DNA of 10,389 nucleotides, from assembly GCA_030591625.1 (NCBI GenBank), contig JAUVAR010000067.1, forward strand, positions 1 through 10,389, given 5' to 3'. Shown piece after piece: positions 1 to 5,395 of this stretch. Both the position numbers and the translations under genes were made by a program. Positions within the stretch are counted from its first letter, which is position 1. Each line of letters opens with the position of its first letter. Under the pieces are notes generated by a model. The model searched no databases, was not told where the DNA came from, and saw only the letters and a list, made by a program, of their open reading frames with translations. Source of the stretch: Candidatus Zixiibacteriota bacterium. GTDB taxonomy: Bacteria; Zixibacteria; MSB-5A5; GN15; FEB-12.

Positions 1-736
1 CCAATAGTTTTTCACGGACAGTTTGTGGTTCGATAGAGGAGATGCGAAGTTTTTGTAGTGATGTCCTGTCTAAAATCAGTTCGCACAATGATGCCATGTT
101 TCGAAGAACAGGTTCATATTCACGCCAGCGATAGTGTCCAATATGTACACCGGTCAGGACAACTTCATTGAACCCATTTTCTATAAAACCATTGATCTCG
201 GCTATAATTTCTTCAGGTGGACGATTAATAAGCGGACCACGAACAGTAGGCAAAATACAAAAAGCACAACGCTGGTTGCAACCGTCGGAAATTTTTATCC
301 ATGCGCGATTGTATGTATTAAAATCTGCAACTGTGTCACAATCATTATTTGCAGTAAGGCCTTCGAAAAGTTTTGGAAGGCGTTCAGGGAGAATTTTTGC
401 GATTTCAACTTTTTCGGCATTTTTGATTACTGCATCTACACCATTGATCGCGGCGATCATCTCCGGTTCGCCATCGACATAACATCCGGCAACAACAACA
501 GAAGCGTCAGGATTTTCGCGAGCAATTTTGTTTATCATGCCACGACAGGTTGAGTCGGCGCGGTGAGTGACAGTACAGGTATTGATAATGTAGAGGTCGG
601 CCGGTTCGCCGTTACCGGCGCGGATGAATCCAAACGGGTAGAGATCGGCCGCCATCTTTTCGGTCTCATACTGGTTAAGACGGCAACCAACAGTTCTAAC
701 AGATATTTTTTTCAAAGTCTGATTATTCATATTCAT
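1..736 (-). CDS. mtaB: tRNA (N6-threonylcarbamoyladenosine(37)-C2)-methylthiotransferase MtaB, partial (N-terminal 245 residues)
   Basis: A radical SAM methylthiotransferase that, by family, adds a methylthio group to t6A37 in ANN-decoding tRNAs (ms2t6A) in the cytoplasm. The reading frame is open to the window edge, so only the first 245 codons are visible and the C-terminal TRAM domain is missing. The N-terminal UPF0004 domain carries the three cluster cysteines C18 (motif TVGCRLNQYET), C54 (INTCTVT) and C85 (AGCY). The radical SAM motif CxxxCxxC is C153/C157/C160 in SDGCNQRCAFC, followed by LPTVRGP. The later motif LTGVHIGHY favours MtaB over MiaB, whose equivalent is usually LxGQNVNSY, and over RimO. 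Two in-frame ATGs (736 and 730) are possible and neither has a clear Shine-Dalgarno sequence; I took the outer one. It lies 74 bases downstream of the secreted-protein gene on the same strand with no evident terminator between them, so read-through is possible. Confidence 0.87.
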   Translation of the reverse strand, partial: MNMNNQTLKKISVRTVGCRLNQYETEKMAADLYPFGFIRAGNGEPADLYIINTCTVTHRADSTCRGMINKIARENPDASVVVAGCYVDGEPEMIAAINGVDAVIKNAEKVEIAKILPERLPKLFEGLTANNDCDTVADFNTYNRAWIKISDGCNQRCAFCILPTVRGPLINRPPEEIIAEINGFIENGFNEVVLTGVHIGHYRWREYEPVLRNMASLCELILDRTSLQKLRISSIEPQTVREKLL

Positions 737-810
737 AGTCTGTAAATATAACACAGAAACAGCCAGAATAGCTCAGCTTTTTTGTGCCCCTCAAATTAGA
801 AAGTTGCCGG

Positions 811-3357
811 CTACGGACAGTCGGCCAGAGGCTCGTAGCTTATGAACAGGTAATCAATTAGCCTTGTAAGATCGCCGATATCTATTCCGGGATTATTGTC
901 AACATCAGCCTCCCAAGGACACTCAGGTTCTTCATTCCCTATAAACAGATAGTCAATCAAACGAGTCAAATCACCAATATCTGTAATATCAGAAGGGTCA
1001 TTATCAACATTGCCGGTGATAAACTGGCAACAATCACAGAGATCTCCAGAGCCGTCACCATCGGTGTCGAGTTGATCAGGATTATAGACATCAATACAAT
1101 TATCATTTGAGGAAAGAACAAATCCTGCCGGTTGAGAACAGGAAACAGCAGTTTTGTCAATAGTGCCAACCCCATCACCATCAATATCGACATACCAAAT
1201 AGTTGCTGGATTTATAGCAGGTTTGGAGTCATCGCAGTCTGTTGAATCAAGAACGTATCCTGCAGGTTGATCACACTGGACAGTTGTTTCTATTTGATTG
1301 CCATACTCATCACCATCACTATCGGAGTACCAGACTGTTTCAGGATTTATCAGAGCATCAGCGTCGTTGCAATCACAATCGGCACCGTACCCGTCAATGT
1401 CGTTGTCAGCTTGAGCTGGGTTTGGAGTATCGGGACAATTGTCACAGACATCACCAATGCCATCACCGTCGTCATCTTCTTGATTTGGATTTGCGACAAG
1501 CGGGCAGTTGTCGACTTCCGAACAGAATCCATCGCTGTCGTAGTCATCATTACGGTCGTTGGGACAGACGTCGCAGAGGTCACCATTACCATCACCATCG
1601 GTATCTATCTGAGCGGGGTTGTATGTAGTTGGACAGTTGTCACATATATCGCCTACACCGTCACTGTCAGTATCTGTCTGGTCAGCACTATTCATATCTG
1701 GACAGTTATCTTCGGGAGAAAACTCGCATGATAAATTTAGGTAGCCTGTGTTACCGTATCCGTCACCATCGGTGTCGGTACATGGGTCACAGAGGTCACC
1801 TATAGTATCTTCATCAAAGTCAGCTTGATCTTGATTGGCTACAGTAGGGCAGTTATCAATTTCATCCCAAAGTTCATCTGCATCTGAGTCAACTGCATCT
1901 GAACAGCCGACACCAAGAGCACCGATGAGATTACCGCACTCGTTGAAAGATGAAGTTGGAGCACAGAATGAAAGGGCATCAATGTGAAGGTCTTGGCTTG
2001 CCGTATCACAAAAGAGCGGATCAAAACTAATATTGCCATTTGTACCGAATTGGTTGGCAAATCCCTCGGTCCAGTCACCACCTTCATTTCCAAAGATATC
2101 AGAGCACTCAAAAACTGGAGTATTTGAAAAACCTCCGCCCCAGTGGAAAGCAATAGCACGAAAGCCAGTGCCAAAAGCAATTATTGTATTTTTTATCTCA
2201 GGGGTGGCATCCTGGATATACATCGCGCTTCCTTCCCATAAAGCGCTGTTGCCATAGAACGTACAGTTAATAAACAAAGGGCTGACAAAAGCGGCTATTG
2301 CAATAGCCCCGCCTGAGCGTTCGCTTTGATTGGATAAGAAAATACAGTTTCGGATTATAGGCTCAGCATCCATGATAGAAATAGCTCCTCCGTAACCATG
2401 GTAACCATTGGTAATAGTGAAGCCTTCCAGTATAGAGCTATTTGATTCTCCCCAATGAAATAAAACCCCCTGATGAAAATTAAGTGAATCAGCCTGGCAA
2501 TCTATGATAGTATGCACAGGACCATTTTCTGAAATGAGTACAAGGTCTTTGCCATGAATATAAAGATCTACATTACCAGGACCAGTATATATACCGTTGG
2601 CTACAAGTACTGTATCCCCATGCCCCAATCGGGCAGCATCGATTCCTTCCTGAATTGTACTGTAATCCAACGGGATATTGATAGTGACAGGGGGAATAGC
2701 TGTTACACAAATTTCGGCTCGAACAAGATATATGTAGTCCACTTCGTATAACGATAAGACTGATTCCCATCCGGTGTCTGTCAACATATTGCAACGTTCT
2801 TCGCCACTAAATGGTCCTTGAGCCGAGTCGGACAACGAATAGCTGTCATTCGCCTCTCCATTAATTGGTGACCAAACAATATGAAACGCTTCACCGTCGC
2901 TGAACTGATTGGTGTTGGTGGAGAAATCAGCAACAAACCATTCGGGGGTAGTAGGGATTGTTGTAAATATAATATCTGATGAATCCAGTTTTTCAAACGG
3001 TTTGCCTGTGCCATCGTCAGAATAAATAAAAACACGAATGTCTGAAATTGTTGATTGTGAAGCCATGATGCTCAGTTCGACAGTTTGAACCTCTGTTATC
3101 TTTCCATAAGGTGCATTAAATCTTGTGGAGTATGCGTTTGCCATTGAGGAAGAGTTACCCCAAAGCCAACCAGGGTTATCATGGTAGGAAACTTGCACAC
3201 ATGTATCTGCCTGAGGAAAGATAGCTGCAGATTGACGTAATTCAATTTGATCCAAGCTGCTTGAATAGGGTAATAGCAAAATATCGCTGGCAAATGAGAT
3301 TGAGGAGAGGAAAATCAATGAGAATAGAAAGATCGTGAAGTAGGCAAGAAAACGCAT
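811..3357 (-). CDS. secreted beta-helix / thrombospondin type 3 repeat protein with dockerin-like C-terminal doublet
   Basis: A predicted exported, calcium-binding surface or extracellular protein of 848 residues; its substrate is unknown. Residues 1-23 form a signal peptide (hydrophobic MRFLAYFTIFLFSLIF, cleavage near SFA-SD). Residues about 55-215 look like a beta-rich domain. Residues about 225-485 resemble a right-handed parallel beta-helix: the entry motif DYSTIQEGIDAA...GDTVLVANGIY is followed by coils such as ILEGFTITNG, PIIRNCIF, PLFINCTF and EIKNTIIA. Residues 488-775 are Asp/Cys-rich type 3 thrombospondin repeats (for example DTDGDGNGDLCD, DNCP) with two MopE-like units (WYSDSDGDEYG, WYVDIDGDGVG) inserted near 676-735. 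Residues 780-848 hold two dockerin-like repeats, each containing DIGDLTRLIDYLFI. No catalytic motif is evident, so adhesion, a structural role or polysaccharide binding is as likely as enzyme activity. The start is supported by the AGGAG site 5 bases upstream and by the signal peptide. Confidence 0.9.
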   Translation of the reverse strand: MRFLAYFTIFLFSLIFLSSISFASDILLLPYSSSLDQIELRQSAAIFPQADTCVQVSYHDNPGWLWGNSSSMANAYSTRFNAPYGKITEVQTVELSIMASQSTISDIRVFIYSDDGTGKPFEKLDSSDIIFTTIPTTPEWFVADFSTNTNQFSDGEAFHIVWSPINGEANDSYSLSDSAQGPFSGEERCNMLTDTGWESVLSLYEVDYIYLVRAEICVTAIPPVTINIPLDYSTIQEGIDAARLGHGDTVLVANGIYTGPGNVDLYIHGKDLVLISENGPVHTIIDCQADSLNFHQGVLFHWGESNSSILEGFTITNGYHGYGGAISIMDAEPIIRNCIFLSNQSERSGGAIAIAAFVSPLFINCTFYGNSALWEGSAMYIQDATPEIKNTIIAFGTGFRAIAFHWGGGFSNTPVFECSDIFGNEGGDWTEGFANQFGTNGNISFDPLFCDTASQDLHIDALSFCAPTSSFNECGNLIGALGVGCSDAVDSDADELWDEIDNCPTVANQDQADFDEDTIGDLCDPCTDTDGDGYGNTGYLNLSCEFSPEDNCPDMNSADQTDTDSDGVGDICDNCPTTYNPAQIDTDGDGNGDLCDVCPNDRNDDYDSDGFCSEVDNCPLVANPNQEDDDGDGIGDVCDNCPDTPNPAQADNDIDGYGADCDCNDADALINPETVWYSDSDGDEYGNQIETTVQCDQPAGYVLDSTDCDDSKPAINPATIWYVDIDGDGVGTIDKTAVSCSQPAGFVLSSNDNCIDVYNPDQLDTDGDGSGDLCDCCQFITGNVDNDPSDITDIGDLTRLIDYLFIGNEEPECPWEADVDNNPGIDIGDLTRLIDYLFISYEPLADCP
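841..981 (-). repeat. dockerin-like tandem repeat at the C-terminus of the secreted protein
   Basis: Two copies of the 14-residue core DIGDLTRLIDYLFI are encoded at 940-981 and 841-882 (residues 793-806 and 826-839). Each is preceded by an Asp/Asn-rich loop (VDNDPSDITD, VDNNPGID) like the calcium loop of a type I dockerin half. The spacing of 33 residues and the Asp-loop/helix layout fit a two-EF-hand dockerin-like module. The cores are identical in protein but differ at 9 of 14 codons, so the duplication is old. By analogy with known C-terminal modules, it may anchor or sort the protein, but no cohesin partner is visible in the window. Confidence 0.75.
1033..1896 (-). repeat. coding array of thrombospondin type 3 and MopE-like calcium-binding repeats
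   Basis: Residues 488-775 repeat the consensus DNCPxxxNPxQxDxDGDGxGDxCD, with clear units near 501-523, 551-573, 574-596, 617-638, 640-662 and 753-775. Between the last two, the pattern switches to MopE-like units with the recurring strings QPAGYVLDS / QPAGFVLSS and INPET / INPAT. Aspartates in DxDxDG loops are the expected calcium ligands, and paired cysteines probably form disulfides outside the cell. At DNA level the array appears as recurring cca-tca-cca-tcg runs on the plus strand, which create spurious open frames on the opposite strand. Confidence 0.85.
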
Positions 3358-3362
3358 AAAAA

Positions 3363-3367
3363 CTCCT
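3363..3367 (-). promoter_or_regulatory. Shine-Dalgarno sequence of the secreted-protein gene
   Basis: On the minus strand AGGAG is followed by five bases (TTTTT) and then the ATG at 3357. This is a strong site with slightly short but normal spacing, and it fixes the start codon. Confidence 0.8.
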
Positions 3368-3460
3368 GTCTCAGTTCTTTAGATTATGTCAGATGCAACA
3401 CATTGAGAATGCGAAAAGTTTTTGAAACAAGTCAATTGTTGCTGAAATCCTGACTAAGAC

Positions 3461-3488
3461 AATATACTCAATGTTCCATGATTGTCAA
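3461..3488 (-). promoter_or_regulatory. putative sigma-70-type promoter for the secreted-protein gene
   Basis: On the minus strand a perfect -35 TTGACA (3488-3483) is followed, after a 16-base spacer, by TATATT (3466-3461), which matches five of six consensus -10 bases. Transcription would begin near 3455, giving a leader of about 100 bases before the ATG at 3357. The elements are seen in the sequence; use of this promoter is inferred. Confidence 0.5.
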
Positions 3489-3720
3489 TATGTCTGTTCC
3501 TGCATCACATTCTCATTAAGGTTGTTCCACTTAGGGACCGATTAGTACCTTTAAACCGATTTATTATGAGAAATATGTGTTTTTTAGGTACATTCTTGTC
3601 ACAGATAGCTGAGCCATGCGAATTATTCTACATGACTCTCTCTTTTCAGGCCGATAGGACTGGCTGAGCTCAGGAGTGGAGCGTTCGTGTTTGTCTAATA
3701 TAATCTGGAGGGGATAGCAA
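3489..3720. other. non-coding interval with no recognised gene
   Basis: No credible gene lies here on either strand; together with the promoter and leader to its left it makes a 363-base gap (3358-3720). It does hold some short repeated strings. CCGATWW-like strings occur at 3538, 3556 and 3651. GATAG followed by GCTGAGC occurs near 3604-3614 and again, with a 5-base insertion, at 3653-3669. GTACCT (3545-3550) and AGGTAC (3586-3591) form a 6-base inverted repeat around 35 bases. CTGAGCTCAG (3664-3673) is a perfect palindrome. I could not match this to a known RNA family or find a T-tracted terminator for the gene at 3721-4179. Confidence 0.4.
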
Positions 3721-4179
3721 TTATCGTAGCATCAAGCACATGCAGACAGCACTATCGGGACAAAGGAATTTGAATTCGGATGTATTATGTATAGATTCAG
3801 GAGCGACGCTACGATCAACTACTGCAAACCCAAGTCTCGCAAAGAAACTCTCGGCGGAAAAGGTTAGTAGATAAATACTCTCGATGTGCTTTTCTCTCCC
3901 CTGTTCTATCAAGTGAGCAACTATAGCCCTGCCATATCCACAACCTCGAAATTCCTCAGACGTTACGAGCGAGCGGAGTAACCCAAAGCGGCCAGTCTGC
4001 TCAAGACCGCCAAAGCCAATCAGTTCTGAGTTCAGCCGGGCAAGAGTCAAGCAGCCGAATATAACGATGAGGTCATCATCGGGCAGTGAGTTGGCTTGAA
4101 GCAGTTCGCTCAGGAGCGGCAAGTCGTTGACAGTAGCCTGACTAAATTTGATATTTCCGGCAATGTTTTGATCGACCAT
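3721..4179 (-). CDS. arsN2: ArsN2-type GNAT acetyltransferase
   Basis: A 152-residue soluble GNAT-fold acyltransferase that would use acetyl-CoA. It resembles the arsenic-operon family called ArsN2. The acetyl-CoA motif A is at residues 67-84: LLRSLVTSEEFRG followed by CGYGR (RGxGxGR pattern). The family-like C-terminal signature is visible as YLLTFSAESFFARLGF (residues 103-118), then an ST/SEF segment, and FLCPDSAVCM (138-147). Related ArsN1 enzymes acetylate arsinothricin or phosphinothricin; I know of no firm substrate for ArsN2. The start is well bounded because an in-frame stop lies three codons upstream, but there is no clear Shine-Dalgarno sequence. It is divergent from the radical SAM gene. 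No arsR, arsB or arsC is visible in the window, so the arsenic link rests on sequence resemblance alone. Confidence 0.8.
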   Translation of the reverse strand: MVDQNIAGNIKFSQATVNDLPLLSELLQANSLPDDDLIVIFGCLTLARLNSELIGFGGLEQTGRFGLLRSLVTSEEFRGCGYGRAIVAHLIEQGREKHIESIYLLTFSAESFFARLGFAVVDRSVAPESIHNTSEFKFLCPDSAVCMCLMLR

Positions 4180-4244
4180 AAATGCTCAGAGAGAGGTTGC
4201 ATGGTAGTGAAACTTAACTGAACTTTGCGACAATTGTTGGTGTT

Positions 4245-4273
4245 ATTATACGTGATGCACGTTAAATAGTTAA
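4245..4273 (-). promoter_or_regulatory. putative promoter for the ArsN2-type gene
   Basis: On the minus strand TTAACT (4273-4268, four of six -35 bases) is followed after exactly 17 bases by a perfect TATAAT (4250-4245). The predicted start is near 4238, giving about 60 bases of leader before the ATG at 4179. No comparably clear promoter was found for the divergent plus-strand gene. Confidence 0.5.
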
Positions 4274-4329
4274 TATTATTAAGAAAGTCCCTCGAGCATT
4301 ATGTAACGTAAATAATTTATACAGTCATT

Positions 4330-4347
4330 TCAAAACAATCGTTTTGA
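4330..4347. promoter_or_regulatory. perfect palindrome, possible operator, upstream of the radical SAM gene
   Basis: TCAAAACAATCGTTTTGA has 7-base perfect arms (TCAAAAC / GTTTTGA) around 4 bases. It ends 18 bases before the ATG at 4366, in the divergent intergenic space. No T-tract follows, so it is not a terminator. An AT-rich TCAA...TTGA dyad is the kind of site bound by dimeric winged-helix repressors such as the ArsR/SmtB family. That assignment is an inference and no regulator gene is in the window. Confidence 0.4.
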
Positions 4348-4365
4348 TAAGGATTAACGGTTTTA

Positions 4366-5295
4366 ATGAAAAACACGATCTCGCCATTTTATCACATTGA
4401 CAGCAAAAGTTGGCAAACAACCAAGAACGGGGACCCCCGTGGGTATATACAACCATCTCGTCTTACCGAGTTATGGTTTCACACCGGAACAGATTGTAAT
4501 TTGGGTTGTTGGTTTTGTCTTGAAGGATCGGGTCCAAAAAATCATCGAATTGAACCATTAACACTTGATGATGCCAAACCATTAATTGATGAAGCTCTTG
4601 AACTTGGTGTTGAAAAGTTTTCGTTTACAGGTGGAGAGCCGTTTGTTAATCCTGAATTTGTTGATATACTTTCGTATGCATTAGAGAAAAAGCAATGTCT
4701 TATCCTGACTAACGGCACCGCACCTATCAGAAAAGTTTGGGACAAAATAACTGCACTTGCCCAAAAAGGTAACGATCTTAGTTTTAGGATTAGTATCGAC
4801 TACCCGGATGCGAAACGTCACGATGATGTTCGAGGACAGGGTAGTTTCAAGATGGCATTGAAGACATTAGCACGTCTGCATGAGTTAGGTTTTACAGTAT
4901 CTATTGCCCGACAGAAACGTATCGATGAACCAGATGATACAGATGCACAATATCGTAAAGTATTTGATGAGTTTGGGATTCCATCGAAAACAAAAATCAT
5001 CGCCTTCCCGGAGTTACATCAACCCGAGACAGAAGTTGCAACACCGGCTATTACAGAGAATTGTATGACTACATACAAAGATGAAAATAGTCGTTCGGAA
5101 TTTATGTGTGACTTTTCCAAGATGGTGTTAAAGAAGAATGGCCGTCTGTCTATCTATGCCTGTACGCTTGTTGACGATGACGAAGATTACGATCTTGGAT
5201 CAACTTTGCGCGAAGCGATGAAACCGCGTGTCATGCTCAAACATCATCGTTGCTATGCCTGCTTCTCAAGCGGTGCATCATGTTCTGAGATGTAA
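4366..5295 (+). CDS. radical SAM enzyme with SPASM/twitch-like C-terminal cysteine cluster
   Basis: A 309-residue radical SAM protein of unknown substrate and the only plus-strand gene recognised. The SAM-cleaving cluster motif is C44-x3-C48-x2-C51 in TDCNLGCWFC, followed by LEGSGP. The SAM-binding GGE motif is FSFTGGEPF (residues 86-93), and ILTNGT (113-118) and RISIDYPDAKRHD (141-153) fit later strands of the barrel. Six further cysteines lie at C233, C248, C266, C296, C299 and C306. The order C-x10-G-x6-C, then CYACFSSGASC, resembles a SPASM or twitch domain that would hold an auxiliary Fe-S cluster. SPASM enzymes often modify peptides, but no small precursor gene sits on either side. A weak AAGGA lies 12 bases upstream of the chosen ATG. 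The gene is transcribed towards rpsA, whose transcription is opposite. Its family is confident; its reaction is not. Confidence 0.85.
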   Translation: MKNTISPFYHIDSKSWQTTKNGDPRGYIQPSRLTELWFHTGTDCNLGCWFCLEGSGPKNHRIEPLTLDDAKPLIDEALELGVEKFSFTGGEPFVNPEFVDILSYALEKKQCLILTNGTAPIRKVWDKITALAQKGNDLSFRISIDYPDAKRHDDVRGQGSFKMALKTLARLHELGFTVSIARQKRIDEPDDTDAQYRKVFDEFGIPSKTKIIAFPELHQPETEVATPAITENCMTTYKDENSRSEFMCDFSKMVLKKNGRLSIYACTLVDDDEDYDLGSTLREAMKPRVMLKHHRCYACFSSGASCSEM

Positions 5296-5332
5296 GCAAA
5301 CGCTTGCTATAATTATCTTATAAATTCTATCC

Positions 5333-5365
5333 AAAAAAAAGCGACGACTGTTAAACAGTCGCCGC
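5333..5365 (-). terminator. Rho-independent terminator of rpsA
   Basis: On the minus strand GCGGCGACTG-TTTAA-CAGTCGTCGC forms a 10-base stem with a G-T wobble position at one pair, followed directly by eight T residues. It lies 31 bases past the rpsA stop codon. In the plus direction no T-tract follows the stem, so it would not efficiently terminate the converging radical SAM gene. Confidence 0.88.
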
Positions 5366-5395
5366 TATAGTATGCTAAACTAAAAAGGAAAAGAG

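Noticed and set aside
134..745. Plus-strand open frames opposite the methylthiotransferase gene
   Set aside because: The minus strand encodes a continuous MtaB-like protein with all expected cysteines, so these are shadows.
764..786. Possible plus-strand terminator around agctcagctttttt
   Set aside because: The pairing is too short to form a convincing stem and no plus-strand gene lies upstream to use it.
1242..1731. His-rich and Val/Ile-rich plus-strand open frames opposite the thrombospondin array
   Set aside because: They are antisense images of the GAT/GGT-rich repeat codons; the minus-strand frame has a signal peptide and clear domains.
1033..1896. Regular short repeats suggestive of a CRISPR or tandem DNA repeat array
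   Set aside because: The periodicity is that of protein-coding calcium-binding repeats in an intact frame; there are no identical repeats with unique spacers.
3482..3667. 61-codon plus-strand open frame in the gap between the secreted protein and the acetyltransferase
   Set aside because: No ribosome site, no recognisable domain, Cys/Phe/Leu-rich composition of translated non-coding DNA, and it overlaps the predicted minus-strand promoter.
4180..4365. Possible RiPP precursor gene beside the radical SAM enzyme
   Set aside because: The only plus-strand ATGs here open frames of a few codons (for example ATG CAC GTT AAA TAG), too short to be a precursor.
5296..5309. Small AGCAA/TTGCT-type hairpin after the radical SAM stop codon
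   Set aside because: Five-base stem at most and no following T-tract, so it cannot be supported as a terminator.
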